NCBI RefSeq assembly: GCF_020037125.1 | Contig: NZ_JAIQDG010000009.1 | Span: forward strand, 62,001 to 126,000 | DNA from: Myxococcus sp. RHSTA-1-4 | Lineage (GTDB): Bacteria > Myxococcota > Myxococcia > Myxococcales > Myxococcaceae | Direction of reading: 5' to 3' | Length of the DNA stretch: 64,000 nt | In this document: positions 9,863 through 18,440 of the stretch, one piece after another | Layout: each line of letters begins with the position of its first letter | How positions within the stretch are numbered: the stretch's first letter is position 1 | Position numbers and translations under genes: made by a program | The notes under the pieces: generated by a model | Told to the model about the DNA's origin: nothing | Databases searched by the model: none | Seen by the model: the letters and a program-made list of their open reading frames with translations, nothing else

Positions 9863-11385
9863 ATCCGCAGAACCTCCATGCGCACGAGGACCGGCTCCTC
9901 GACTTCGCCTATGGCGAGCTGCCCGTCCCCGAGGCCCGGGTGGTGGAGGCGCACCTGCAGGGCTGCGCCCGCTGCACCCAGGCCCTGCGCGACATCCGAG
10001 GCGTGCGCGCCACCATGTCCCAGCTCTCCCAGGAGCCCGCGCCGGACGCCGGCCTGGAGTCGCTGATGGCGTACGCGGCGCAGGCCGCGCGCCGTGCCGC
10101 GGCAGGCCCCGCGCCCAAACCGTCGCGCTGGCGCCGCTGGCTGCTGCCCGTGGTGGGCCTGGCCTCGGTGACCACCTTCGGCATCCTCGCCGTGCAGGCG
10201 GTGGACCTCTCGCTGACGGAGCCCAGCTTGAAAGAGGCCTCGGTGGCGCAGGAGAAGGGGGTCCCGGTCCCGCCCTCGGGGGCCGTGCCTGCCGCCGTGC
10301 CCGTGGCGCCGGCTCCGGCCGCGCCCCCCGAGCCCGCCGCCCCGAAGGAGTTGCTCATGGCGCAGCAGGGCACGTCCGAGAAGGACGCGCCCGCGCAGGC
10401 GGTGGAGTCCGGCAAGGGCGAGGGCGCCGGGAGTCAGGCGGGGCACGCCCAGGGTGGGCTCGACGACGGCAGCGGGGGGACGATGGACAACCGCCCCGTG
10501 CCGGAAGCGAAGGCGAAGCAGGCCAGCGTCCGGGGTGGCACGGCGCGCGCGCGGGGCGACCTGGGCAAGGCGATGACGGCGAAGGCGCCCGCTCCCTCGA
10601 AGTCCGCTCCGGCCAGGAAGGCCGACCGGGACGAGGAGTCCATGGCCCTGGCGGAGCCCGTCACGTCCGGGGCCGTGCCCTCGAAGAAGACGGATTTCAT
10701 GAGCGACAAGCTGAAGCTGGGGGGCACGCCCCCGGCGATGGAGCTCGCCGCCGACGAGGCCGAGGACGCTGACGGACTCACCGCGCCCGCGCCCGATGAA
10801 GAGCTCGCTCCGGCCCGGGCCGTGGGCTCCGTGGCCGTCGCATCGGGGCCGCCCGCCGCCATGGCGGAGCCCTCCGCTCCCATGGCGGCCCCCGCGACCC
10901 GCCGCGCGGAGGCCCCTTCGAAGAGCGAAGCGGAGCTGGACGCCCCGGCGGCCGAGCGCCGCGCTTCCGTGGCGGCCTCCGTCGACACGGAGGCTCCCAG
11001 GAAGAAGGCGCGGAAGCCCGAGAGCGCCGCGGCAATGCCCCCGCCGTCTCCCCAGATGGCGGTGGCCCGGGAGCCGGGACTCTCCGTCTCGGAGCTGTCT
11101 CGGCAGGCGCTGGCCGCGAAGCGCGATGGGAACCGCGGCCTGGAGGCGCGCCTGCTGGACCAGGCGCTGAAGGCCGGCCCGTCCCCTACCGAGCGCTGGG
11201 ACCTCCTCAACCGGCTGTGTGACGCGCGGTTCGCGCTCGAACACCGGGCGGCGGGAGAGGACGCCTGCATGCAGGTCCTTGCCGAGGCTCCGGCCTCCAG
11301 CCCCGCCGCCAGGGCGGCCCGCAGCCGGCTCTCCAGGGAGGGCATCCGCCAGGAGGCCCCCGCGGCCTCGCAGCCCGCGCAGTAG
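9859..11385 (+). CDS. membrane anti-sigma factor with zinc finger and long periplasmic part
   Basis: A 508-residue protein. The N-terminal zf-HC2 domain contains HLQGCARC (His32, Cys36, Cys39), the ZAS motif that clamps ECF sigma factors. One membrane segment follows at about 95-115 (WLLPVVGLASVTTFGILAV). The next 330 residues are Ala/Pro/Lys-rich and low-complexity. The last 90 residues are helical and TPR-like (LSVSELSRQALAAKRDGNRGLEARLLDQAL ... AARAARSRLSREG). It overlaps and is presumably co-expressed with the sigma factor it restrains. The C-terminal module is unusual for an anti-sigma factor and may sense an envelope signal, which is inference. Confidence 0.8.
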   Translation: MNPQNLHAHEDRLLDFAYGELPVPEARVVEAHLQGCARCTQALRDIRGVRATMSQLSQEPAPDAGLESLMAYAAQAARRAAAGPAPKPSRWRRWLLPVVGLASVTTFGILAVQAVDLSLTEPSLKEASVAQEKGVPVPPSGAVPAAVPVAPAPAAPPEPAAPKELLMAQQGTSEKDAPAQAVESGKGEGAGSQAGHAQGGLDDGSGGTMDNRPVPEAKAKQASVRGGTARARGDLGKAMTAKAPAPSKSAPARKADRDEESMALAEPVTSGAVPSKKTDFMSDKLKLGGTPPAMELAADEAEDADGLTAPAPDEELAPARAVGSVAVASGPPAAMAEPSAPMAAPATRRAEAPSKSEAELDAPAAERRASVAASVDTEAPRKKARKPESAAAMPPPSPQMAVAREPGLSVSELSRQALAAKRDGNRGLEARLLDQALKAGPSPTERWDLLNRLCDARFALEHRAAGEDACMQVLAEAPASSPAARAARSRLSREGIRQEAPAASQPAQ

Positions 11386-11479
11386 CGGTGCGCGGTTTCT
11401 GAGCAAATGGGGCCGTGGGGAGCGCCGGCCCCGCCTCTGTCCATTTGACCGATGCGTTCTGGTGGATTCCCACCAGATA

Positions 11480-12478
11480 ATGGCCACCATGGGACAGGCA
11501 GCACAGGCATGGCGGGCGAGGGGGGCGTCTGGCCGGCAGTCGGGTCAGGCCGCGGTGGAGGCGGCGATGATCATGCCGCTGACCGTCTTCATGACGCTGG
11601 GAATCATCCAGCTCACCATGATGCAGCACGCGAAGCTGATGACCGAGTACGCCGCGTACCAGGCGGCGCGGGCCGGCATCGTGTGGAACGGCAACAACGA
11701 GCGCATGCACGACGCGGCCATCGTCGCGCTCCTGCCCACCATGGGCGCCACCAACGACCTGGAGAACCTGGGCAAGACGTTCGCCCTGCACCTCGTCTAC
11801 GACAAGGGCCTGACGGCGCTGAACTTCGGCGGCGGCGTGGTGCCCCGCACCCTCAACGGCTCCAACCTCTTCGGGCAGGTCCGGGTGGATACCATCAGCC
11901 CGGCGTACTTCACGCCCATCGACACCATCTGGAAGCTGCGCAGCGGCTTCAACTGGCAGGAGCTGGACTTCGACGGGGCGGACAGCTTCCCGGAAGTGCC
12001 GGCGCTGGAGACCCACATCCGCAAGTTCTTCAACCTGCCGGAGCCGGATGACGCGGAGCTCGTCTTCCGCAAGTCCACGCGGCTCACCATCCGCCTGCGC
12101 TACTGGTACGAGCTGCGGGTGCCCTTCGCGAACTGGATCATCTTCACCTCGTGGTTCGCCTCCAACGCGGGCGTGGCCCTGCACGGCGCCATCGACCGGG
12201 CCACGCTGGACCCGCGCGCCAACATCATGGCCGACGGGAACCTGGACGCGCTGGCCGCCGCGTCCGTGAAGGGCATGCGGCACGAGAAGGGCTACGACTC
12301 CGTCTACCCGCTGGAGATGGCGGTGCTCTGGGGGCTGGCCACCGGCAGCATCCCACTGGTCTCCGAGCTCACGGGCCGCCGCTACTTCATCCCGCTGACG
12401 GCCACGCACACCATGCGCATGCAGTCCAACTTCCACCGGAAGTGGATCATGCACCTCAACCCCGACTGGGGCCTGTAA
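11480..12478 (+). CDS. TadE-like pseudopilin
   Basis: A 332-residue secreted or inner-membrane protein of Tad pilus type. Near the N-terminus is SGQAAVEAAMIMPLTVFMTL: a basic leader ending in Gly, then Gln, a Glu at +5 and a hydrophobic helix, the class-III prepilin-peptidase pattern of TadE. The remaining 280 residues form an exported domain with aromatic and charged stretches and no recognised fold. The start MATMGQ at 11480 is chosen because the frame upstream runs into the previous gene; ATG 11489 is an alternative. It opens a block of seven closely packed genes encoding further pilin-type and secreted proteins. Confidence 0.75.
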   Translation: MATMGQAAQAWRARGASGRQSGQAAVEAAMIMPLTVFMTLGIIQLTMMQHAKLMTEYAAYQAARAGIVWNGNNERMHDAAIVALLPTMGATNDLENLGKTFALHLVYDKGLTALNFGGGVVPRTLNGSNLFGQVRVDTISPAYFTPIDTIWKLRSGFNWQELDFDGADSFPEVPALETHIRKFFNLPEPDDAELVFRKSTRLTIRLRYWYELRVPFANWIIFTSWFASNAGVALHGAIDRATLDPRANIMADGNLDALAAASVKGMRHEKGYDSVYPLEMAVLWGLATGSIPLVSELTGRRYFIPLTATHTMRMQSNFHRKWIMHLNPDWGL

Positions 12479-12493
12479 GGGGCGGCACCGACC

Positions 12494-14584
12494 ATGTTCA
12501 CCCGGACCCTCCGACAGAGCTTCCGCCGCCAGGAAGGCCAGGCCCTGGTGCTGGCCGCGCTGATGATGCTGGTCATGTCCGTCGCCGTGCTGACCACCGT
12601 CAACATCGGCCACACGGTGCATGAGCGCATCCGCCTGCAGAACACGGCGGACTCGGCCGCCTACTCCATGGCCGCCATGGAGGCGCGCGCGTTCAACTTC
12701 TACGCGTACGCCAACCGCACGCAGGTGTCCCACTACGTCTCGGCGATGCTGTGGCAGTCCCTGCTGTCACTCATCTACTTCACCGAGGCGTTCCTGGCGG
12801 ACACCTACGGGTTCATGAAGACGTTGAACCCATGCGTGGGGAAACAGAACGCCTTCTGGAAGGTCGCCTGTCCCATCCTGAAATTGATACCCGTGGTGGG
12901 GCAGGTGCTGAAGGTCATCGAGACGGCGATCAACGCCTGGCGCACCGTGGTGCTGCTCTTCCACAACATGATACGCGGGCTCAACCCGGACAAGCTCGTG
13001 GGGAAGTTCATCATCCCCACGCACTGGGTGCTCAACAGCGTCCTGTTCTTCGCGTCGCAGGCGGTGATGATGTCCGCGTCCACGCACGTGCTCCAGACGA
13101 CGGACACGGTGATCGCCGACAACGACAAGAACATCAACTCGCTCTTCAGTCAGGGCATCACCGGCGCCATCAGCCAGTGCCTCTTCGACCAGGCGCACAT
13201 GGAGGAGGCGGGAGGCCGCCCCCTGAGCACGCCGCGCAACCCGTTCGAGCCCATCAATCCGGAGGCGTGGCGTCACACGGAGAAGGAGGCGCGCGCCAAG
13301 CGCGCCATGGGAGGCATCTCCAACGGTACCCGCTATGCCTGTGACACGTCGGGCGGGCTGGCCATCGGCGGCATGTCGCTGCTGGAGTGCCAGGAGAAGT
13401 TCATCACCTCGCGCCGCCTGGGAGACCTCATCCCCCTGCCGAGCTGGCTGGGCATCATCGGCGAGTGGCTCAACAACGAGGTGGACATCCCCCTCGTCTT
13501 CCAGTTCGGCAAGCTGGGGCAGACGCGCCTGCTGACGTACAACAACCCCAACCGCGACAAGGTGACGGCGCCGCGCAAGCCCCGCAACTTCATCCGCGAC
13601 TGGAGGGAGGGCATCGCCCCGTCGCTGGCCAGCATGGCCCAGGGCGACAACATGGGCTCGGATGACCTCTACTGGATGAAGTTCGGTCCGGAGAGCTTCG
13701 GTCCGTTCACCAACCCCCTGGCGTGCAAGGACGACGAGCGGGACGTCACCCGGTGCTGGGGCGACCCGCGCAAGGGGCTGGAGGACGGCAACGCCGTCAA
13801 GATGCCCTACAAGCACATGATGAAGACGAGCATCTGGGCGATGAATGCGTCTGAAGGCTCGTTCCGCGACGGCGGCGTGCACTGGCGCGTGCACCCCCAG
13901 ACGCTCCCCACGGGAGACGGGAGCTGGCGCACCCACCGGAGGCCCCGCGGCCCGGACGGGGATGTCGGCGTCACTCGGACCAAGGTCTGCGCCATGCCCG
14001 GCGGCGCCTGCTTCCTCGGCATCGGCGAGATGGACGTCTACACCGCCAACGTGCACGCCGCGGAGGACGGCAACCACCCGTGGAAGGGCGTCATCCCCTT
14101 CATGCACTTCGAGCCCGGCCAGTTCGAGGGCGTGTGCGGCCGCACGGCGGGCGCGGGCGCCGCCCCGCGCTACAGGTTCGACTTCAACCAGCCTTCCACG
14201 TGGGTGGCGCTCAACAAGAGCCCGGACGAAATCATCAACAGGGACCTCAAGGAGAAGGAGGCCGGCACCAACGCGCCCGCGCTCCTGAACCCGGACGGGA
14301 AGATCCGCTTCGGCTTCGCCGAGGAGAACGACGACCTCGAGATGAAGAACAACCGCAAGAAGTTCCTGTCCTTCTCCGAGGGCCTCAACGTCATCACCCG
14401 CGGGCAGACGTACTACCACCGGCCCGGCAACTGGACGGAGCACCCCAACTTCTTCAACCCCTACTGGCGGCCGCGCCTGGCGTCCGTGTTCCAGGGCCGC
14501 CACAACCTCCCGCTGGTGGGCGAGCTGAATGACCGCCTGCCGGGCCCGATGAAGGGCCTCGCGCCGAAGATCATCACCCACTGA
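12494..14584 (+). CDS. TadG-like Flp pilus-assembly protein
   Basis: A 696-residue protein starting 15 bp after the preceding stop. The N-terminus QEGQALVLAALMMLVMSVAVLTTV followed by RIRLQNTADSAAYSMAAMEAR is the TadG N-terminal signature; the +5 Glu of true pilins is replaced by Leu. A second hydrophobic stretch lies near residues 80-160. No von Willebrand A metal site (DxSxS) was found in the long C-terminal domain, unlike many TadG proteins. It is expected in the inner membrane with its bulk in the periplasm or as part of a pilus-like fibre. Its role in this cluster is inferred. Confidence 0.72.
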   Translation: MFTRTLRQSFRRQEGQALVLAALMMLVMSVAVLTTVNIGHTVHERIRLQNTADSAAYSMAAMEARAFNFYAYANRTQVSHYVSAMLWQSLLSLIYFTEAFLADTYGFMKTLNPCVGKQNAFWKVACPILKLIPVVGQVLKVIETAINAWRTVVLLFHNMIRGLNPDKLVGKFIIPTHWVLNSVLFFASQAVMMSASTHVLQTTDTVIADNDKNINSLFSQGITGAISQCLFDQAHMEEAGGRPLSTPRNPFEPINPEAWRHTEKEARAKRAMGGISNGTRYACDTSGGLAIGGMSLLECQEKFITSRRLGDLIPLPSWLGIIGEWLNNEVDIPLVFQFGKLGQTRLLTYNNPNRDKVTAPRKPRNFIRDWREGIAPSLASMAQGDNMGSDDLYWMKFGPESFGPFTNPLACKDDERDVTRCWGDPRKGLEDGNAVKMPYKHMMKTSIWAMNASEGSFRDGGVHWRVHPQTLPTGDGSWRTHRRPRGPDGDVGVTRTKVCAMPGGACFLGIGEMDVYTANVHAAEDGNHPWKGVIPFMHFEPGQFEGVCGRTAGAGAAPRYRFDFNQPSTWVALNKSPDEIINRDLKEKEAGTNAPALLNPDGKIRFGFAEENDDLEMKNNRKKFLSFSEGLNVITRGQTYYHRPGNWTEHPNFFNPYWRPRLASVFQGRHNLPLVGELNDRLPGPMKGLAPKIITH

Positions 14585-14599
14585 GCCGGAGTCCCGCCG

Positions 14600-15766
14600 A
14601 TGAGCCTGACACGACAGCGCAAGGCCCTTCGCCGCGGCGCGGCCACCGTCGAGTTCGCAGTCGCCGTCCCGCTGCTGGTCACCATCCTCCTCTTCAGCAT
14701 GTACCTGACGGAGCTGGTGCGCGCGAAGCTGAAGCTCCTGGAGATGGCGCGCTACGCCACCTGGGAGATGACCAGCTACACCCTGAGCGACTTCGGCAAG
14801 GCGGACCACGACGCCGCCTTCGAGGACGCGAAGCGCGAGGCCCTGGACGAGGTGCGTGAGCGCTTCCGGGACATGGACTCGGTGGAGAGCAACGCCCCCG
14901 CGGGGACCTTCATCGCCCGCTACACGGACATCCAGGCGGACCTCGTCAACAAGGAGGTGCCCTTCATCGAGGCGGGGCTGGTGCTGGGCCACTCCGGCGA
15001 CGGTTATGCCGACTCCATCCTCGGCGCGGTGAACGGCGGTGCCAACGGGCTGCTGGGCTTCTGGAAGTTCAACACCAAGGGCTGGGTGGAGTCGCGGGTG
15101 GGGATGCGCTTCCAGAACGCCATCCTCCCGCGCAGCTACCTGGACGAGACGGGCGGGCAGGGGGGCTTCTTCAAGGAGAACATGTTCGGCGGCAGGGACC
15201 TCAACAGCCTGCAGCTCAACACCCACCACTCCATGTACGCCACGGGGTGGAACCTGCCGGACGGCAGCGACGCCATCATCAAGGGCCGGCGCTCCGGCGC
15301 GCACACCGGGGGCGACGACCCCCACGGCCTCTACGTGCAGGTCAACCGGATGACCTTCCTGGGCGTCAAGGAGCGCATCGAGAGCTCGCCCCTCGGCGCC
15401 GTCCTCGACTTCTTCAAGGCCTTCTCGCCCGCCTTCCTGGGGACCTTCGTCGTCTCCAAGAACTACGGCTTGCCGGACACGCTGAACTGCGTTGGCATCA
15501 ACACCTTCCCCGCGGGGGCCGCGCACGGCCTGCAGGACCAGATGACGAACGACAAGGAGCTGCTCGACTTCGAGCGGCCCCAGTGCTTCGACACCGCGCC
15601 GTTCCGGGACAACGAGCTGGCGGACTCGCAGTACATCAAGATCTTCGAGGCACGCGGTGAGCACTTCATGGGCTGCAAGAACCCGCAGGCCGAGGACCCG
15701 TCCGCACCCACCAGCACCGAGGCGACCCAGGGTGACAAGAACGAGGACATCATCAACTGCGAGTAG
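14600..15766 (+). CDS. second TadE-like pseudopilin
   Basis: A 388-residue protein. The leader RRGAATVEFAVAVPLLVTIL has Gly at the cleavage site, Glu at +5 and a hydrophobic helix, as in TadE. The exported part includes conserved-looking polar segments (DLNSLQLNTHHSMYATGWNL) but no known domain. The start is 15 bp after the TadG-like gene and the 3' end overlaps the next gene by 35 bp. It may be a minor pilin of the same fibre as its neighbours. Confidence 0.72.
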   Translation: MSLTRQRKALRRGAATVEFAVAVPLLVTILLFSMYLTELVRAKLKLLEMARYATWEMTSYTLSDFGKADHDAAFEDAKREALDEVRERFRDMDSVESNAPAGTFIARYTDIQADLVNKEVPFIEAGLVLGHSGDGYADSILGAVNGGANGLLGFWKFNTKGWVESRVGMRFQNAILPRSYLDETGGQGGFFKENMFGGRDLNSLQLNTHHSMYATGWNLPDGSDAIIKGRRSGAHTGGDDPHGLYVQVNRMTFLGVKERIESSPLGAVLDFFKAFSPAFLGTFVVSKNYGLPDTLNCVGINTFPAGAAHGLQDQMTNDKELLDFERPQCFDTAPFRDNELADSQYIKIFEARGEHFMGCKNPQAEDPSAPTSTEATQGDKNEDIINCE

Positions 15767-16538
15767 GGCGGTCGCCCGGCTCGGCCTGCTGGTGCTTCTG
15801 GGGGCGTCCGCCGCCCACGCCCAGCAGGAGCTGCCCGTCTACCCGGGCACGGTGCACACGCGCATCGGCAACGACCTGGTCATCGCGGGCGAGTACTACC
15901 GCATGGCGTACTTCACCACCGGCGACTCGCTGCTGAAGGTGGCGGACTACTTCACGAAGCACTGGCGCTCCCAGGGCTACCCCACCGCGGTGGATGGGGA
16001 CCTGGAGAACGAGGCGGTGGTGTCCGCCCTCTACACGCGCGAGGGGCTCCAGCGCGGGGTGGTGCTGCGCCGGCACCTGGGCAAGACGGTGGGCTTCACC
16101 GTGCTGAGGGACTTGTGGGTGAGCGCGCCCCGGAACCCGGCCCCCGGCCTGGTGAAGCTGGAGGGCATGCTGTACAGCCAGGACCTGGCCACCCGGGACG
16201 CGCCCGGCAGCTCGCAGAACCGCTCCTCGCTGGTGCGGGGCAGCCTGGAGGAGGTGCGCCAGCGCGTCAGCGACGAGCTGACGAAGCAGGGCTACGCGCC
16301 GGTGCGCCAGGCGGCCATGAAGCTGGGCGGCGAGACGCAGCTCACCCTGGAGCATGCCCGGAAGGGCGAGCAGGTGCTCACGACGCTGCGGCCCGTGGAG
16401 GAAGGGCTGACGGCCATGGTACAGATGTGGGTGGGCTCGGACCGGCCCGACGGCATGCCCAACAACATCGCCGTGCAGGAGAGCCGCCAGGAGCACCAGC
16501 GCTCGAAGCAGACGCCCCGGGAGGGCAAGACGCCGTGA
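15732..16538 (+). CDS. secreted protein with internal duplication
   Basis: A 268-residue protein. Starting at GTG 15732, preceded by GAGG at 9-10 nt, gives a good signal peptide (RLGLLVLLGASAAHA, cleavage before QQELP). The mature part appears to hold two related halves: a helix DSLLKVADYFTKHWRSQGYP then strands, and later SLEEVRQRVSDELTKQGYAP then strands (TQLTLEHARKGEQVLTTLRP). No family was recognised. It overlaps the upstream pseudopilin gene and its stop overlaps the next start (GTGA), so it is part of the same translational chain. Confidence 0.68.
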   Translation: MTRTRTSSTASRAVARLGLLVLLGASAAHAQQELPVYPGTVHTRIGNDLVIAGEYYRMAYFTTGDSLLKVADYFTKHWRSQGYPTAVDGDLENEAVVSALYTREGLQRGVVLRRHLGKTVGFTVLRDLWVSAPRNPAPGLVKLEGMLYSQDLATRDAPGSSQNRSSLVRGSLEEVRQRVSDELTKQGYAPVRQAAMKLGGETQLTLEHARKGEQVLTTLRPVEEGLTAMVQMWVGSDRPDGMPNNIAVQESRQEHQRSKQTPREGKTP

Positions 16539-17350
16539 AGACCTTCGCCACGTGTTGGGTGCTCGCCGCGCTGCTCGTCGCGGCTCCGGCCCGCGCGGCG
16601 GGAGGGCCTCCGCCCGCGATGAAGGCCCTGATGGACCACATGGCCCGGGGCGCGCGGGCCTCCAAGGTCGGCGACTGGGTCACCTACCGGATGGATGGGG
16701 GCGGCGCGCGTGTGCACTACTGGCGCATGGCCGTCGTCGGGCAGGAGAAGGACCGGTACGAGCGGGACGCGGTGTGGCTGGAGGTGGAGTTCGGAACGCA
16801 CCCCGCCATGCGCTCGCCGCTGGGGCAGATGAAGATGCTGGTGGCCCTGGGGGAGGAGCACCCGGCCCGGCACGCCATCACCCGCCTCATCGCCTCCGCG
16901 GGCTACGGCAAGCCGCAGGAGTATTCGCAGGAGGCGCTGGAGCACGTGCTGACGGAGCAGCGCAACCGGAAGACGGAGGACGACGAACCCCGGCCGTCCG
17001 CTCCGCCCAGGGGTCCCCCGCCCACGCCGGTGGTGCGCGCCGGCAAGGAGGCGCGGCTGATGACCCACGCGGGCACCGTCACCGCCGTGCCGGTGGAGGT
17101 CGTGCTTCGCTCCACCGTCCTCAAGCGCATGTGGATGAGCCGGGAGATTCCCGTCATCCAGCTCGCGAAGATAGAGATTCCCGGCATCGGCCAGTCGATG
17201 GAGGTCGCGGAGTACGGCGTGGATGCGAAGTCCCGCATCCGCATGCCCCTGCCGAACGAGCCGCAGATCCGCATGGAGTACGCGGAGCAGAAGTTCGCCA
17301 ACCTCCCCTGGGCACAGGCGGAGGACGAAGCCGAAGAGGAGAGCCCATGA
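16535..17350 (+). CDS. secreted protein of unknown function
   Basis: A 271-residue protein starting with GTG in a GTGA overlap. The signal peptide is MKTFATCWVLAALLVAAPARA. The mature region contains WVTYRMDGGGARVHYWRMAVVG, a Pro-rich insert (about 155-170), and a second strand-rich half (EARLMTHAGTVTAVPVEVVL). No catalytic motif was seen. It is translationally coupled on both sides, to the duplicated secreted protein and to the small pilin, suggesting a periplasmic role in the same machine. Confidence 0.65.
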   Translation: MKTFATCWVLAALLVAAPARAAGGPPPAMKALMDHMARGARASKVGDWVTYRMDGGGARVHYWRMAVVGQEKDRYERDAVWLEVEFGTHPAMRSPLGQMKMLVALGEEHPARHAITRLIASAGYGKPQEYSQEALEHVLTEQRNRKTEDDEPRPSAPPRGPPPTPVVRAGKEARLMTHAGTVTAVPVEVVLRSTVLKRMWMSREIPVIQLAKIEIPGIGQSMEVAEYGVDAKSRIRMPLPNEPQIRMEYAEQKFANLPWAQAEDEAEEESP

Positions 17351-17583
17351 CGCCGACTCCCAGGTCGAAGCCGCAGCGCTCCACCCGCCGCGCCGCGCGG
17401 GGCCAGGCCATGGTGGAGTACTCCATCCTCAACTGGGTCCTCGTCGTGGCGCTCGTCGTCGGCGCCTCGGTGAGGATTCGCTGGACGGAGGACAAGCAGT
17501 CCAACGTCATCGACCTCTTCATGGAGGCCTACCAAGTCTATTACGACTCGTTCTACTTCGTGCTCAACCTGCCGTTCCCATGA
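17347..17583 (+). CDS. Flp-like small pilin
   Basis: A 78-residue protein fully inside a coupled gene chain (ATGA at both ends). A 21-residue basic leader ends RRAARGQAMVEYSILNWVLV: Gly at the cleavage site, Gln at +1, Glu at +5 and Tyr at +6. Glu-Tyr after the cleavage site is the hallmark of Flp/TadE class-III pilins. The 36 residues after the hydrophobic helix are acidic and aromatic (NVIDLFMEAYQVYYDSFYF). It is the best candidate in the window for a structural pilin, though no Flp family score could be computed. Confidence 0.68.
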   Translation: MTPTPRSKPQRSTRRAARGQAMVEYSILNWVLVVALVVGASVRIRWTEDKQSNVIDLFMEAYQVYYDSFYFVLNLPFP

Positions 17584-18323
17584 CGGCGGGAGTGCGGGGC
17601 AGGGCAGGGGACACGTCCCCCTGGGGACTGAGGCTGGTGCACGCGGGCGTCTTCCTCGCCCTGGCCGCGGTGCCGCTGGGCGCCGCCTTCCCCGAGTGGC
17701 GGCACGTGCTGGGCGCGCTGTCGCGGCCCTTCCACGCCGGTGAGCCTCCACGGTGGCTGTTGCTCGTGGCCTCGGTGTCCGCGGCGGTGGGCGCCGCGCG
17801 GCTGCTCGTGGGGCTGGCGGGGCGCCGCTCCGCGCCGCTGTGGGCCTCCGCGGCGGTGCTCGCGGGCGTGGCGGTGACGCTCGCCACCGGCCGGACGCCA
17901 CCGGCCGAGCGCTCCGAGCAGCGGGCCAACCTGGCCTTCCTCGCCTCCGCCCGGAGCGTCCACCTGGAGATGGTGCGCCAGCTTCAGGACAGCGCCGAGG
18001 TGCCGGTGGAGCCGGGCCCGTGGCAGGCCGCGCTCGAGCGGGCCTGGCGCGAAGACGCGCGGGTGAGGGACCGGGCCTTCCAGCCGGTGCCGCCGCGCGT
18101 GGTGCGCGTCGCGGAGCCGGAGGCGCGGGCCGAGCGGGCCGTCCCGGGAGACCTCTGGCTCTTCGTCACCCCGGACGGCGTCTCCTTCTCCCTGCGCGTC
18201 GTGGGCCTGGAGGCGGGCCAGCCGGTGCTGCTGCGCGACGACACCGGCGGGCCGCTCGTCCTCCGGGGCCTCTTCAATCCCGACCTGCCAGACGCGGAGC
18301 CCTCCGCTCCGCTGCTCCCTTGA
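17580..18323 (+). CDS. membrane protein of unknown function
   Basis: A 247-residue protein starting at an ATG that overlaps the pilin stop. Three hydrophobic segments occur in the first 110 residues (LRLVHAGVFLALAAVPLGAAF; PRWLLLVASVSAAVGAARLLVGLAG; LWASAAVLAGVAVTLATG). The remaining 135 residues are soluble, with LWLFVTPDGVSFSLRVVGLE. It is the last gene of the pseudopilin chain. No family was recognised. Confidence 0.65.
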   Translation: MTAGVRGRAGDTSPWGLRLVHAGVFLALAAVPLGAAFPEWRHVLGALSRPFHAGEPPRWLLLVASVSAAVGAARLLVGLAGRRSAPLWASAAVLAGVAVTLATGRTPPAERSEQRANLAFLASARSVHLEMVRQLQDSAEVPVEPGPWQAALERAWREDARVRDRAFQPVPPRVVRVAEPEARAERAVPGDLWLFVTPDGVSFSLRVVGLEAGQPVLLRDDTGGPLVLRGLFNPDLPDAEPSAPLLP

Positions 18324-18327
18324 CGCG

Positions 18328-18399
18328 GCCCCGCCAGCGGGGTTGCCTGGGCAAGCAGGCTCGGCAAGGCTCCGGGTTCACGTTGACCCGGCGGGGCCC
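18328..18399 (+). repeat. inverted repeat in the gap before the lipoprotein pair
   Basis: GGCCCCGCC (18328-18336) recurs as its complement GGCGGGGCC (18391-18399), enclosing a smaller hairpin CCGGGT/ACCCGG. The structure may end the pseudopilin transcript or act as an RNA fold; no T-run follows. Confidence 0.35.
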
Positions 18400-18440
18400 C
18401 CACGAGGGAGTCCCGCTGGCTGCTCGAGGGAGAAGCGCAC

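Noticed and set aside
12767-15664. 965-codon minus-strand open frame opposite the TadG/TadE-like genes
   Set aside because: Composition is antisense-like and spans two well-supported genes; no domain recognised.
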